Notes: a model not told the origin generated them from the sequence alone. A stretch of DNA of 64,000 nt from Enterobacter sp. JBIWA008 (GCF_019968765.1 NZ_CP074149.1:1426001-1490000); one strand, 5' to 3'; counted from the first letter of the stretch, positions 48,584-58,327 are shown. Made by a program: numbers and translations.

Positions 48584-50749
48584 ATGGCTTTAACCGCTGC
48601 GCTCAAGGCGCAAATTGGCGCATGGTACAAGGCGCTACAGCAGCAGATCCCCGATTTTATCCCCCGAGCGCCGCAGCGGCAGATGATTGCCGACGTGGCA
48701 AAAACGCTCGCCGGGGACGACGGGCGACATCTGGCGATTGAAGCCCCGACCGGCGTCGGGAAAACCCTGTCGTATCTCATTCCCGGCATCGCGATTGCGC
48801 GGGAAGAGGACAAAACGCTGGTGGTCAGCACCGCCAATGTGGCGCTGCAGGATCAGATCTTCAGCAAAGATTTACCCCTGCTGCGCAAAATCATCCCCGA
48901 TCTGCGGTTTACGGCAGCCTTTGGGCGCGGGCGTTACGTGTGCCCGCGTAACCTGGCCGCACTTGCCAGCAGCGAGCCGAATCAGCAGGATCTGCTCGCG
49001 TTTCTGGATGACGAGCTAACGCCAAACAATAAGGCCGAGCAGGAGCAGTGTGCAAAACTCAAAGCCGAGCTCGACGGCTATAAGTGGGACGGCCTGCGGG
49101 ATCACACCAGCCAGGCCATCAGCGACGACCTGTGGCGCAGGCTCAGCACCGACAAAGCCAGCTGCCTGAACCGCAACTGTCACTACTACCGCGAATGCCC
49201 GTTCTTTGTCGCCCGGCGCGAGATTCAGGAGGCGGAAGTGGTTGTGGCTAACCACGCGCTGGTGATGGCCGCGCTCGAGAGCGAAGCGGTGCTGCCGGAG
49301 CCTAAAAACCTGCTGCTGGTGCTTGATGAAGGCCACCATCTGCCGGACGTGGCGCGGGATGCGCTGGAGATGAGCGCCGAAATCACCGCCCCGTGGTTCC
49401 GCCTGCAGCTGGATCTCTTCTGCAAGCTGGTGGCGACCTGCATGGAGCAGTTCCGCCCGAAAACTACGCCGCCGCTGGCGGTGCCGGAGCGGCTGAGCGA
49501 CCACTGTGAAGAGGTCTATAGCCTCATTTCGTCCCTGAACAACATCCTGAATCTTTATCTTCCGGCAGCCCAGGAAGCTGAACACCGCTTTGCGATGGGT
49601 GAGCTACCGGAAGAGGTGATGGAGATCTGCCAGCAGCTGGCGAAGCATCTGGAAAAGCTGCGCGGGCTGGCGGAGATGTTCTTAAACGATCTGAGCGAGA
49701 AAACCGGCTCGCATGACGTGGTGCGTCTGCACCGCGTTCTGCTGCAGATGAACCGCGCGCTGGGGATGTTCGAAGCGCAGAGCAAGCTCTGGCGGCTGGC
49801 CTCAATGGCACAGGCGTCCGGAGCGCCGGTCACCAAATGGGCCACCCGCGAAGTCCGGGACGGGCAGGTGCACCTGTTCTTCCACTGCGTGGGGATTCGC
49901 GTGGCCGATCAGCTGGAAAAGCTGATCTGGCGCAGCGTGCCTCACGTGGTTGTCACCTCTGCCACGCTGCGCTCCCTGAACAGTTTCTCAAGGCTGCAGG
50001 AGATGAGCGGGCTAAAAGAGAAAGCGGGCGACCGTTTCGTGGCGCTGGACTCGCCGTTTAACCACTGCGAGCAGGGCAAATTGGTCATTCCGCGCATGAA
50101 ATTCGAGCCGCTTATCGACAACGAAGAGCAGCACATCGCTGAAATGGCGGCCTATTTCCGCGAACAGGTCGAGAGTAAAAAATATCCCGGCATGCTGGTG
50201 CTATTCGCCAGTGGACGCGCCATGCAGCGTTTTCTGGAGCACGTCACCGATCTGCGTTTACTCCTGCTGGTGCAGGGTGACCAGCCGCGTTACAGGCTGG
50301 TGGAAACCCATCGTAAGCGCATTGATAACGGCGAGCGCAGCGTGCTGGTGGGATTGCAGTCTTTCGCGGAAGGTCTCGACCTGAAAGGCGACTACCTGAC
50401 GCAGGTGCACATTCATAAAATTGCCTTCCCACCCATCGACAGCCCGGTGGTGATCACCGAGGGCGAATGGCTGAAAAGCCTTAACCGCTATCCATTTGAG
50501 GTGCAGAGCCTGCCTGCGGCATCGTTTAACCTGATTCAGCAGGTGGGGCGTTTGATTCGAAGCCACGGCTGCTGGGGCGAAGTGGTGATTTACGATAAAC
50601 GTCTGCTCACCAAAAATTACGGTCAACGGCTCCTGAACGCGCTGCCGATCTTCCCGATCGAACAGCCGGAGGTGCCTGAGGTAAAAAAACAGCCGGTCAA
50701 ACTGACCGCCGGGCGCAAGAAAAGCATCCGTGCCAGGGGGCGCAGGTAA
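48584..50749 (+). CDS. dinG: ATP-dependent DNA helicase DinG
   Basis: Iron-sulfur superfamily 2 helicase of the XPD-like group, which unwinds R-loops and forks during conflicts of replication and transcription. The 721-residue protein is close to the E. coli 716. Walker A APTGVGKTLSY (about 54-64); the four cluster cysteines appear in GRGRYVCPRN and ASCLNRNCHYYRECPFF; motif II is DEGHHLPD (DEAH-like); motif V/VI LVGLQSFAEGLDLKGDYL and FNLIQQVGRLIRS. SOS-controlled by the LexA box upstream. Confidence 0.97.
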   Translation: MALTAALKAQIGAWYKALQQQIPDFIPRAPQRQMIADVAKTLAGDDGRHLAIEAPTGVGKTLSYLIPGIAIAREEDKTLVVSTANVALQDQIFSKDLPLLRKIIPDLRFTAAFGRGRYVCPRNLAALASSEPNQQDLLAFLDDELTPNNKAEQEQCAKLKAELDGYKWDGLRDHTSQAISDDLWRRLSTDKASCLNRNCHYYRECPFFVARREIQEAEVVVANHALVMAALESEAVLPEPKNLLLVLDEGHHLPDVARDALEMSAEITAPWFRLQLDLFCKLVATCMEQFRPKTTPPLAVPERLSDHCEEVYSLISSLNNILNLYLPAAQEAEHRFAMGELPEEVMEICQQLAKHLEKLRGLAEMFLNDLSEKTGSHDVVRLHRVLLQMNRALGMFEAQSKLWRLASMAQASGAPVTKWATREVRDGQVHLFFHCVGIRVADQLEKLIWRSVPHVVVTSATLRSLNSFSRLQEMSGLKEKAGDRFVALDSPFNHCEQGKLVIPRMKFEPLIDNEEQHIAEMAAYFREQVESKKYPGMLVLFASGRAMQRFLEHVTDLRLLLLVQGDQPRYRLVETHRKRIDNGERSVLVGLQSFAEGLDLKGDYLTQVHIHKIAFPPIDSPVVITEGEWLKSLNRYPFEVQSLPAASFNLIQQVGRLIRSHGCWGEVVIYDKRLLTKNYGQRLLNALPIFPIEQPEVPEVKKQPVKLTAGRKKSIRARGRR

Positions 50750-51126
50750 AGGTCGATCCAGACGAAGCGGGGCCTGCGACAATTGCGGTCCCCGTTTTGG
50801 GGATAACGTTCGCCGAACTTCAGAGTGCTAACCAGCGTGCAATGGATATTGCTGAGACGGTGTATACACGGTGACAGGCTGCTTTGAAGCCGGGTAAGAA
50901 TATTGCCTGTATATTTCATCGTGACCCTTAATGACTTCCCACTCTTTATTTAAACAAATAATGAAGCGTTAAGAATCTCCTGTAGAACCCGCAAATACTT
51001 GAAATAAGTCCAGCATGTTAATTTTTTTATCATGAAAACAGGACCTTGATTCTGGAGAAAAAACTAACCTCCGGATATTCAACAGGGCTATATTGTTAAC
51101 AAGATGATTTTTTCAGGAGTGATGCC
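50750..51126 (+). promoter_or_regulatory. dinG-ybiB intergenic region
   Basis: A 377-base stretch. It begins with a terminator-like hairpin (50766-50798: AGCGGGG...CCCCGTTTT) ending dinG. The rest is AT-rich, contains a 10-base palindrome GTGTATACAC near 50860, and ends in the ybiB leader with CAGGAGTGATGCC. No protein-like frame is present; a promoter for ybiB is likely but I cannot assign it firmly. Confidence 0.55.
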
Positions 51127-52089
51127 GTGGATTATCGCAAGATTATCAAAGAGGTAGGCAGAGGCAAAAACCACGCCCGCGATTTGGACCATGAAACCGC
51201 GCGCGCGCTTTACACCCGTATGCTTAACGGCGAGGTACCGGAGCTGGAGCTGGGCGGTATCCTTATTGCGCTGCGTATTAAAGGCGAAGGTGAAGCGGAG
51301 ATGCGCGGCTTCTATGAAGCCATGCAGGCGCAAACGCTGCGCTTAACGCCGCCGGTGGCAAAACCAATGCCGATCGTGATCCCGAGCTATAACGGCGCGC
51401 GCAAGCAGGCAAATTTAACCCCACTGCTCGCTATCTTATTACACAAGCTGGGATTCCCGGTGGTAGTGCACGGCGTAAGCGAAGATCCCACCCGCGTGCT
51501 GACGGAAACCATTTTCGAAATGCTGGGCATTGAGCCAACGCGTCATGCCGGTCAGGCGCAGGCGAAGCTGGAAGGTCATCAGCCTGTTTATATCCCGGTC
51601 GGCGCACTCTGCCCACCGCTGGAAAAGCAGCTCGAAATGCGCTGGCGCATGGGCGTGCGTAACAGCGCGCACACGCTGGCGAAACTGGCCACGCCGTTTG
51701 GCGAAGATGCCGCCCTGTGTCTCTCCAGCGTCTCGCACCCGGAATACGTGGCGCGCGTGGGGCAATTTTTTGAGGCTATTGGCGGAAGGGCATTGCTGAT
51801 GCACGGCACGGAAGGTGAGGTTTATGCGAACCCGCAGCGCTGCCCGCAGGTGATGCTGATTGATTCTGCAGGTACGCGCGCCGTTCTGGAACGCGGGGAA
51901 GAGAATGCCGGTGTGATATTGCCTGAGGCAAAAGATCCTCATACCACAGCCCACTGGATTGAGCAGTGCCTTGCCGGAAATGTTCCTGTTCCGCATTCGA
52001 TCAAACTGCAGATGGCCTGCTGTTTGCTGGCAACCGGAGAGGTGGAATCCGTCCAGGCCGGGCTTGAACGCGTGGCGCAGGCGTTTTAG
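51127..52089 (+). CDS. ybiB: YbiB, TrpD2-type nucleic-acid-binding protein
   Basis: A 320-residue homologue of anthranilate phosphoribosyltransferase (TrpD2 family) that in E. coli binds DNA/RNA instead of acting in tryptophan synthesis. It starts at GTG 51127 (VDYRKIIKEVGRGKNHARDL), spaced eight bases from AGGAG, and has the same length as E. coli YbiB. The PRPP site normally reading GTGGD is replaced by IPSYNGARKQANLTPLLAIL; HGVSEDPTRVLTETIF and LLMHGTEGEVYANP are family hallmarks. In E. coli it is LexA-controlled with dinG; no second LexA box is clear here, so read-through from dinG would be needed. Confidence 0.93.
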   Translation: MDYRKIIKEVGRGKNHARDLDHETARALYTRMLNGEVPELELGGILIALRIKGEGEAEMRGFYEAMQAQTLRLTPPVAKPMPIVIPSYNGARKQANLTPLLAILLHKLGFPVVVHGVSEDPTRVLTETIFEMLGIEPTRHAGQAQAKLEGHQPVYIPVGALCPPLEKQLEMRWRMGVRNSAHTLAKLATPFGEDAALCLSSVSHPEYVARVGQFFEAIGGRALLMHGTEGEVYANPQRCPQVMLIDSAGTRAVLERGEENAGVILPEAKDPHTTAHWIEQCLAGNVPVPHSIKLQMACCLLATGEVESVQAGLERVAQAF

Positions 52090-52091
52090 AC

Positions 52092-52121
52092 AAAAAAAAG
52101 CCCGTCCAGTGGCGGACGGGC
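52092..52121 (-). terminator. Terminator for ybiJ at the ybiB-ybiJ junction
   Basis: GCCCGTCC-agtgg-CGGACGGGC preceded by AAAAAAAA on the plus strand. Read on the minus strand it is a hairpin with an eight-T tract, thus ending leftward transcripts from ybiJ; on the plus strand no T-run follows. Confidence 0.75.
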
Positions 52122-52205
52122 AAGCAAGGGTAACAACAACAGGGTCAATGAGGGTGGAGCAGCTCACCAGAGGGTATGGCGAGGGTACAGCATTCGTTCA
52201 GTCGA

Positions 52206-52466
52206 TTATTTGTAGATAACCGCGGTACCGCTCAGCTTGTTATTGCCGTTAGCTGAGGTAATGGTGTATCCGCTTGCACCGGCAGCAGCGGCTTTTTCAG
52301 CCAGTTTAGCTTCCAGTCCGTCCAGCGTGGTGGCGCCATCTGCACTGACCACACCAACTTTGTTCATGTTCTGTGCCTGAGTAGAAGAGACTGGCTCTAC
52401 AGCGAAAGCGCCAAAAGACAGGGCAGACAGGGCAACAGCAGCTACAGCATATTTGATGGTTTTCAT
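52206..52466 (-). CDS. ybiJ: YbiJ, DUF1471 (YhcN/BhsA-like) periplasmic protein
   Basis: An 86-residue secreted protein from MKTIKYAVAAVALSALSFGA (start 52466; a longer frame upstream is not protein-like). Signal peptide to about residue 22 (FGAFA). The mature DUF1471 domain reads NMNKVGVVSADGATTLDGLEAKLAEKAAAAGASGYTITSANG...GTAVIYK, the fold shared by BhsA, McbA and YdgH, linked to stress and biofilm. A paralogue (mcbA) lies 700 bases to the right. Confidence 0.93.
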   Translation of the reverse strand: MKTIKYAVAAVALSALSFGAFAVEPVSSTQAQNMNKVGVVSADGATTLDGLEAKLAEKAAAAGASGYTITSANGNNKLSGTAVIYK

Positions 52467-52669
52467 AATTAATCTCTCGCAGGTGTTTCTGTTAAAGGGA
52501 CGATGTTCCGTCGATGTGATAAGTATCACGGTTTTTCGCGAGTGATAAAATCGAAGAGAATTGACGTGGCTGCTCAAAAAAATTGAATGACAAATAACTT
52601 ATTGAATATTAATAAATTCAAATTACGGCTTTACACTTCTTGTTGATGCGCTTTACAGAAGAAAGATGA

Positions 52670-52735
52670 ATGGCACATTTTGCTACGCGGTTCGCTAAAA
52701 AGCGTGAGCGTAAAGGTAAGCGTCCGGGCGGTTAA
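52670..52735 (+). CDS. Candidate 21-residue basic small protein
   Basis: A short frame encoding MAHFATRFAKKRERKGKRPGG, 21 residues with ten Lys/Arg and no acidic residue but one Glu. AGAAGAAAG lies a few bases upstream as a possible ribosome site. It sits alone on the plus strand between ybiJ and ybiI, both on the minus strand, in a 285-base gap. The repeated basic KKRERKGKR stretch suggests RNA or membrane binding. Small proteins of this locus may have been reported in E. coli, but I cannot confirm an identity. Confidence 0.45.
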   Translation: MAHFATRFAKKRERKGKRPGG

Positions 52736-52751
52736 CTTAGGTAAAGGAAAG

Positions 52752-53018
52752 TCAGCGTAACTGGCTGTCTTTCGATCCTCTGCGATTATATCCCGAATGT
52801 GAAGCATTTTTCGAATCTTTATCCTGCTGACAGTTTATGCATAACCTTACCCCAGGGATGGCTTTTTGACGCGCCTCCGGAATCGGCTCTCCACACTCTT
52901 CGCATTCCGTTAAGCTTTCGCCGCGCGGAATTTCGCCGCGAGCGCGCGCAACCGCATCTTCAATCGTACTGTTGATCTGTTCGTTAACAGCGTCGTCATT
53001 TGCCCAGCCCGAAGCCAT
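52752..53018 (-). CDS. ybiI: YbiI, DksA/TraR-type zinc-finger protein
   Basis: An 88-residue member of the DksA/TraR C4 zinc-finger family. The finger is CEECGEPIPEARQKAIPGVRLCINCQQ (about 39-64) with four cysteines. The N-terminus (MASGWANDDAVNEQINSTIEDAVARARGEIPRGES) is short and lacks the long coiled-coil of DksA, so it cannot reach the polymerase active site as DksA does. Possible RNA polymerase interaction is inferred from the family. Same length as E. coli YbiI. Confidence 0.93.
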   Translation of the reverse strand: MASGWANDDAVNEQINSTIEDAVARARGEIPRGESLTECEECGEPIPEARQKAIPGVRLCINCQQDKDSKNASHSGYNRRGSKDSQLR

Positions 53019-53140
53019 AGCGTCCTCCTCAAATTGGTTTAAGCCATACGTTTACTATGGGGTTAAAAAATGAACAATCAAGGCGAAGGGAGAAGAGAAC
53101 TGCACCCGTTGGGCAGATGCAGTCTTACAGAAGAGACAGG

Positions 53141-53407
53141 TTATTTATAAATGGTCGCAGTGCCGTACATATGGTTATCTCCGCCAGCGGAGTTCACCAC
53201 GAATCCTTTTGCACCTTCCTGACGGGCTTTTTCGGCGAGCTTAGCCTGTAGATCGTCAAGGTTACTGGCACGGCTTACCGAAACGGTGCCCGCAGGACGT
53301 AGCTGGCTGGTATCGGTACTCTGGGTCAATGACTGAACGGCCATGGCAGAGAAAGACGCGGTCGCCAGGGCGGCTGCGATAACAGTAAGGGTCAGGTACT
53401 TTTTCAT
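53141..53407 (-). CDS. mcbA: McbA (YbiM), DUF1471 periplasmic protein
   Basis: An 88-residue secreted DUF1471 protein starting MKKYLTLTVIAAALATASFSAMA, with a signal peptide of about 23 residues. The mature part carries SNLDDLQAKLAEKARQEGAKGFVVNSAGGDNHMYGTATIYK; the QLRPAGTVSVSRASNLDDL segment matches E. coli McbA, which is linked to colanic acid and mucoidy control by McbR. A eight-codon upstream extension is open but unlikely. Divergent from rlmF. fiu and ybiX, present here in E. coli, are missing. Confidence 0.9.
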   Translation of the reverse strand: MKKYLTLTVIAAALATASFSAMAVQSLTQSTDTSQLRPAGTVSVSRASNLDDLQAKLAEKARQEGAKGFVVNSAGGDNHMYGTATIYK

Positions 53408-53651
53408 AATCACATCCTCATGAGGAAACAACAGGTGATTTCCCTCTAAGTTTAGAAGCCTGCCGAGTGTGACTTAGCGCAAATATTTGATGATGATCTG
53501 CTTATTTTTTGAACGATATAAATTGACAATTCGCTGACGGATCATAGACATAGAGGTGTTTGATTTATGGCGAGTTTTTGAGCATCGCATAGAAAGATTT
53601 ACCGTTGGGCCAGCAAAGGGTATCTTACGCCGCTGTTAAAAGGAGAATGCC

Positions 53652-54569
53652 ATGACTGCCCAAAAGCCGGGATTGCACCCGCGAAATCGCCACCGCAGCC
53701 GCTACGACATGAATGCGTTATGCCTGAGCTGCCCGCCGCTGCAGGACTATCTTGTTCAAACCCCAGCTGGTGAGCCCTCGGTCAACTTTGCCGATCCGCA
53801 GGCGGTTAAAATGCTGAACAAAGCCCTGCTGGCGCATTTTTACGGTGTGGCTCACTGGGATATTCCGGAAGGCTTTCTCTGCCCGCCTGTGCCGGGCCGC
53901 GCTGATTACGTTCATCACCTTGCCGACCTTCTTGCCGAAGGCAATGAGGGTGTCGTTCCACAGCAGGCCACCATTCTGGATATTGGCACCGGGGCGAACC
54001 TGATTTACCCGCTGATCGGCGCGCATGAATATCAGTGGCGCTTTACCGGAAGCGAAATCGGTGACGAGGCCTTTGCCAGCGCCCAGGCGATTATCAGCGC
54101 TAACCCGGGATTAAGCCGCGCCATTCGCCTGCGTCGTCAGAAAGATGCGGGTTCGATCTTCAACGGCATTATTCACAAAAACGAAAGCTATGACGCCACA
54201 ATGTGCAATCCGCCGTTCCATGATTCGGCGGCATCGGCCCGTGCTGGCAGCGAGCGCAAGCGCCGTAACCTGGGTCAGGCTGAAGACGCCGCGCTGAACT
54301 TCGGCGGACAGCAGCAGGAGCTCTGGTGTGACGGTGGCGAAGTGGCGTTTATCCTGCGCATGATTGCCGAAAGCAAGCAGTTTGGCCGACAGGTGAAATG
54401 GTTCACGACGCTGGTTTCCCGCGGGGATAACCTGCCGCCGCTCTACCGCGCGCTGACCGAAGCGGGCGCCGTAAAAGTGGTGAAAAAAGAGATGGCGCAG
54501 GGCCAGAAACAGAGCCGCTTTATCGCCTGGTCGTTTATGGAAAATAACAAACGCAAGAAGCAGGCCTGA
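53652..54569 (+). CDS. rlmF: 23S rRNA m6A1618 methyltransferase RlmF
   Basis: SAM-dependent enzyme that methylates N6 of A1618 in 23S rRNA. The 305-residue protein starts [19 protein letters not shown] after AAAAGGAGAATGCC. Motif [17 protein letters not shown] (about 113-128), motif [25 protein letters not shown] (about 184) typical of the METTL16-like clan, and the C-terminal [18 protein letters not shown] are conserved. Converges on ybiO. Confidence 0.96.
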   Translation: MTAQKPGLHPRNRHRSRYDMNALCLSCPPLQDYLVQTPAGEPSVNFADPQAVKMLNKALLAHFYGVAHWDIPEGFLCPPVPGRADYVHHLADLLAEGNEGVVPQQATILDIGTGANLIYPLIGAHEYQWRFTGSEIGDEAFASAQAIISANPGLSRAIRLRRQKDAGSIFNGIIHKNESYDATMCNPPFHDSAASARAGSERKRRNLGQAEDAALNFGGQQQELWCDGGEVAFILRMIAESKQFGRQVKWFTTLVSRGDNLPPLYRALTEAGAVKVVKKEMAQGQKQSRFIAWSFMENNKRKKQA

Positions 54570-54570
54570 G

Positions 54571-54607
54571 CCCGTAGGCCCGGATCGCTACGCGTCACCG
54601 GGCAAAA
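54571..54607. repeat. REP-like element between rlmF and ybiO
   Basis: CCCGTAGGCCCGGATCGCTACGCG-type sequence ending CACCGGGCA, an imperfect palindrome of the enterobacterial REP family, lying in a 41-base convergent gap. Confidence 0.65.
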
Positions 54608-54610
54608 TGA

Positions 54611-56824
54611 CTACAGCGTCGGCTCCTGCGGCGGGAGCGGCGATGCGGGCGGCGGCAATACCTGATACGTCTGCACGGGCATCCGCACGTTCGCCAGATC
54701 AAAGTGTTTTTTCACCATGCTGTCGAGGGCAAAGCGCACCGTCCACTGCTTCAGCGGCTGGGTGGTGAACGACACCCGCAGGGTAAACGCCGTGTTCGTC
54801 AGCCCGACGATGCCGGCAAATGTCGGCTCTCCGATCACCAGCCCACGAACATCCTCCATCTGCATCAGCTCTTCTACCGCATCATGCAGCGCCTGCTTCG
54901 CTTTGTCCGCATCCTCGTGGCGATCCACATCGTAGTTCGCCACAACGGAGCCAATCCCGCGCACAAAGTTGGCGAAGGTGGTGATCGAAGACCAGGGGAT
55001 GATGTGGTAGGCCCCGGTGTCCTGACGCACGCCAACCGAACGGATGGACATCCTCTCGACCGTACCGGTTAACGGTCCGATGGTCACCAGATCGCCCGTG
55101 TTCATCCCGTTCTCAAACTGGATAAAGATGCCGGTAATAATATCCTTCACCAGCGTTTGCGAACCGAAGGAGATGGCCAGCCCCAGGGCACCGGCACCCG
55201 CCAGCAGCGGGGCAATATTCACGCCGATTTCCGAAAGCACAATCATGATGGTGATGGTGCTGATAATCACCGCCAGCGCATTGCGGAACAGGGTTAGCAG
55301 CGTTCTTGCCCGCGCGCTGGGCAGGGGCCTGCCGTGAATATCCGATACCAGGCGGTTCTCAATAAGGCTCGCCAGCAGCGTCCAGCCAACGGCGGAAAAG
55401 AACAGGATCAGGGCGATGCGAATTAAAATATCGACGGTCTTTTCGCCCGTGCCGTTATGCAGCCAGTTCCAGAAATCAAACAGGCTCCACGCATTCAGGA
55501 GCAGCATAATCGCCACGCAGACGGTGAGAATGCGAGCCACTTTGAGCGATACCGACATCCAGCCGTTTACCCGTTTTTGCAGTTCCGGGTAATTACGCTG
55601 GACCTGCGGCGACAGGGTGATGGTTTTCGAGATCCAGCGCGACAGCAGCCCCGACACAAAGGCCGCGATGCCGATAATGGCCAGGCTTTTGAACGTCGCT
55701 CCCATCATAAATTTCAGGCTATTGCCCGGGTCAAACAGCGAGAAGAAGCACAGCACGATGAAGTAAGCGCTTGCCAGCCAGTGCCACACCAGGGCGAACG
55801 CGCGAATAAAGAGGCTAAAGAACGAGAGGGAGCGATCGGCCAGATTCAGCAGGCTTTGGGTAATGGTTTTTTTATTGTGGAAGATAAGATACAGCGACCA
55901 GACGGTAATGCAGATCATGATCAGCACGTTTGCCAGCGCGCCGAACTGGACGTTCACCTGGTTGGATATGATCGGCACGGCAACCAGCAGACCGTAGCCA
56001 ATCAGACCGCTGAGCACGCTCAGGCGCAGCGCCCAGTACTTCGCGCTCGCATCCCGAATGGAGAAAGGACGCAGCTCCGGCACGTGCGGACAAAAGAGTA
56101 ACCGCAGCAGCGCCTTGAAGAACTCAATCAGGGCAAAGGCATTCAGGAAAAGCGACTGCTGGAAGGCGATGGTTTTGTTGCCTGCATTCAGCCTGTCGGC
56201 CAGCAACTGGCCTAAAAACAGCGTCAGCGCCAGCAGCAGTATATCGAAGATAAACGCAGAGGCTATCATCAACGGCAGATGCAGCCAGCTGCTTTTCTGC
56301 TGATTCTTTCTGCGACCCCATTGCCCCATTTTGCGGTACAGCGGCCACGCGCACAGACGCACCAGCCAGTAAAAAAGGAATACTGCGCCTGCCAGCATCA
56401 GGAACTGCGTGGCGGCGGCGGTAAACGTTTGTGGGTTAAACGGCTTATGCGGTGAGCCAATCAGGTTGCGGTAAAGCTGAGCGAAGCGTGAGGAGAGTGC
56501 TTCCCCATAGTGGCGGCTCACGTCGGTGACGTTTTCCAGCACCGTTTTTTGTTCCTCAACCTGCGGAGGGGTGAGGGTTGGCACCGACTCCTGCGGCGGC
56601 GTGGCGGCGGCTTTTCGCAACTGGCCAATCAGCTCCTGCCGGGAGGTGTCGTTCTCGAGGACGTCAGCGAGGGCGCTGTAGGCGGCTTTTTTCTGTTCAA
56701 CATCCGGTTCGGGAGGGGCCGTACTTTGCTGGCTGGCGGTTGCTCCGGTGGTCACTCCGGGGATCGCGACGGCGAACGCTGGCACACTAAACAGGCTAAT
56801 CAACAGCAACAGGATCCACGGCAC
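54611..56824 (-). CDS. ybiO: Mechanosensitive channel YbiO (MscS family)
   Basis: A 737-residue moderate-conductance mechanosensitive channel. The start is the GTG at 56824 (VPWILLLLISLFSVPAFA), preceded by CCGGAGGACGCC; the frame continues open upstream but without a signal peptide. A Sec signal (1-18), a periplasmic/helical N-terminal domain (to about 120), about 10 membrane helices, and the MscS pore and beta domain: LAGAGALGLAISFGSQTLVKDIITGIFIQFENGMNTGDLVTIGPLTGTVE (about 540-590). Releases solutes on hypoosmotic shock. Same neighbourhood (rlmF-ybiO-glnQ) as in E. coli. Confidence 0.95.
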   Translation of the reverse strand: MPWILLLLISLFSVPAFAVAIPGVTTGATASQQSTAPPEPDVEQKKAAYSALADVLENDTSRQELIGQLRKAAATPPQESVPTLTPPQVEEQKTVLENVTDVSRHYGEALSSRFAQLYRNLIGSPHKPFNPQTFTAAATQFLMLAGAVFLFYWLVRLCAWPLYRKMGQWGRRKNQQKSSWLHLPLMIASAFIFDILLLALTLFLGQLLADRLNAGNKTIAFQQSLFLNAFALIEFFKALLRLLFCPHVPELRPFSIRDASAKYWALRLSVLSGLIGYGLLVAVPIISNQVNVQFGALANVLIMICITVWSLYLIFHNKKTITQSLLNLADRSLSFFSLFIRAFALVWHWLASAYFIVLCFFSLFDPGNSLKFMMGATFKSLAIIGIAAFVSGLLSRWISKTITLSPQVQRNYPELQKRVNGWMSVSLKVARILTVCVAIMLLLNAWSLFDFWNWLHNGTGEKTVDILIRIALILFFSAVGWTLLASLIENRLVSDIHGRPLPSARARTLLTLFRNALAVIISTITIMIVLSEIGVNIAPLLAGAGALGLAISFGSQTLVKDIITGIFIQFENGMNTGDLVTIGPLTGTVERMSIRSVGVRQDTGAYHIIPWSSITTFANFVRGIGSVVANYDVDRHEDADKAKQALHDAVEELMQMEDVRGLVIGEPTFAGIVGLTNTAFTLRVSFTTQPLKQWTVRFALDSMVKKHFDLANVRMPVQTYQVLPPPASPLPPQEPTL

Positions 56825-56907
56825 GGCGTCCTCCGGTGAAAATGTCGAACAAAATGATAAGTATAGAAGTCGGGACGCGGAGGGGGATTTTTGGGAACAA
56901 TCTGGCG

Positions 56908-56934
56908 TAAAAAAGCCGGGCAAGCCCGGCTTAG
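56908..56934 (-). terminator. Intrinsic terminator after glnQ
   Basis: Minus-strand AAGCCGGGC-tt-GCCCGGCTT followed by TTTTACG, 15 bases past the glnQ stop; it ends glnHPQ. Confidence 0.88.
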
Positions 56935-56948
56935 CGTAAAGCGATGGA

Positions 56949-57671
56949 TCAGGAGACGTGCTGCAGGAACTCCTGCAAACGCTGGCTCGGCGGGTTCGCA
57001 ATCAGCTCCTGCGGGTTACCGTCTTCCGCGATACGGCCTTTATCTATAAAGATCAGGCGGGACGCCACTTTCTCGGCAAAGCCGATTTCGTGGGTTACGA
57101 TAACCATCGTCATCCCTTCTTCTGCCAGATCCTGCATGACTTTCAGCACCTCGTGACGCAGCTCCGGATCGAGTGCGGACGTAGGCTCATCAAAGAGCAT
57201 CATTTTCGGTTTGACCGCCAGGGCACGGGCAATCGCCACACGCTGCTGTTGACCACCGGACAGTTCGGAAGGGTAGTGATGCGCACGTTCTGCCAGACCG
57301 ACTTTCGCCAGCAGATCTTTTGCCAGTGCTTCAGCCGCCGCTTTGCTGGCACCGCGCACGCGCAGTGGACCAAACATCACGTTTTCCAGCGCCGTAAGGT
57401 GCGGGAACAGGTAGAACTGCTGGAACACCATGCCCGCTTCCTGACGAATCAGACGGTCATCCACTTTCGGGTCGTTCACCTTCAGGCCGTCGACGATCAG
57501 ATCGCCGCTGGTGATCTCTTCCAGCTTGTTAATGCAGCGCAGAAGGGTGGATTTACCGGAGCCGGATGGCCCAATAATCACCACCACTTCACCCTGTTTG
57601 ATGTTCAGATCAATATTGTGCAGCACCTGGGTTGGGCCAAAGTGCTTGGAAACGTTTTTAAATTCAATCAC
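56949..57671 (-). CDS. glnQ: Glutamine ABC transporter ATPase GlnQ
   Basis: ATPase of the high-affinity glutamine importer, 240 residues as in E. coli. Walker [10 protein letters not shown] (about 35-43), Q-loop [18 protein letters not shown], signature [16 protein letters not shown], Walker [14 protein letters not shown] and H-loop VTHEIGFAE are canonical. Overlaps the glnP stop by four bases; third gene of glnHPQ. Confidence 0.98.
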   Translation of the reverse strand: MIEFKNVSKHFGPTQVLHNIDLNIKQGEVVVIIGPSGSGKSTLLRCINKLEEITSGDLIVDGLKVNDPKVDDRLIRQEAGMVFQQFYLFPHLTALENVMFGPLRVRGASKAAAEALAKDLLAKVGLAERAHHYPSELSGGQQQRVAIARALAVKPKMMLFDEPTSALDPELRHEVLKVMQDLAEEGMTMVIVTHEIGFAEKVASRLIFIDKGRIAEDGNPQELIANPPSQRLQEFLQHVS

Positions 57672-58327
57672 AGGATTTTCATCCTTCTTTCAAGACGACG
57701 CAGAACGAAGCTCAGAACCAGAGTAATAATCAGGTAGACAACGGCTACCGCACTCCAGATTTCCAGCGCGCGGAAGTTGCCAGCAATAATCTCCTGCCCC
57801 TGACGGGTCAGCTCTGCCACGCCGATAACAATGAACAGCGACGTATCTTTAATGCTGATGATCCACTGGTTACCGAGCGGCGGCAGCATGCGGCGCAGCG
57901 CCAGCGGCAGAATAACGTGGCGGATCGTTTCGCGACGAGAAAGACCCAACGCCAGGCCGGCTTCACTGAAACCTTTATGAATCGACAGCACCGCACCGCG
58001 AGTGATTTCCGCAATATAGGCGCCTGAGTTGATCATAATGGTGACGACGGCCGCGCTGAACGGGTCGATGCGCAGGTCGGTGAACGCCATAGGCAGGGCG
58101 AAGTAGATGAACATGACCTGCACGACAATTGGGGTGCCGCGGATCACTTCGATGAAAACCAGTGCGATATGGTTTGCGATCCAGCCACCGTAGGTGCGGG
58201 CGAAACCGGCAACAAGACCGATAATCAACCCACCAACCAGACCCAGGACCGAAATCCACAGAGTCATTTTAGCGCCTTCAAGCAAGAGTGGAATGGCAGG
58301 CCAGATGGCGCTCCAGTCAAACTGCAT
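57668..58327 (-). CDS. glnP: Glutamine ABC transporter permease GlnP
   Basis: Inner-membrane permease of the amino-acid HisMQ type, 219 residues. About five hydrophobic segments; the EAA-like loop is [35 protein letters not shown] (about 133-167), preceded by [22 protein letters not shown]. Separated from glnH by 84 bases that contain a hairpin, and coupled to glnQ by a four-base overlap. Confidence 0.98.
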   Translation of the reverse strand: MQFDWSAIWPAIPLLLEGAKMTLWISVLGLVGGLIIGLVAGFARTYGGWIANHIALVFIEVIRGTPIVVQVMFIYFALPMAFTDLRIDPFSAAVVTIMINSGAYIAEITRGAVLSIHKGFSEAGLALGLSRRETIRHVILPLALRRMLPPLGNQWIISIKDTSLFIVIGVAELTRQGQEIIAGNFRALEIWSAVAVVYLIITLVLSFVLRRLERRMKIL

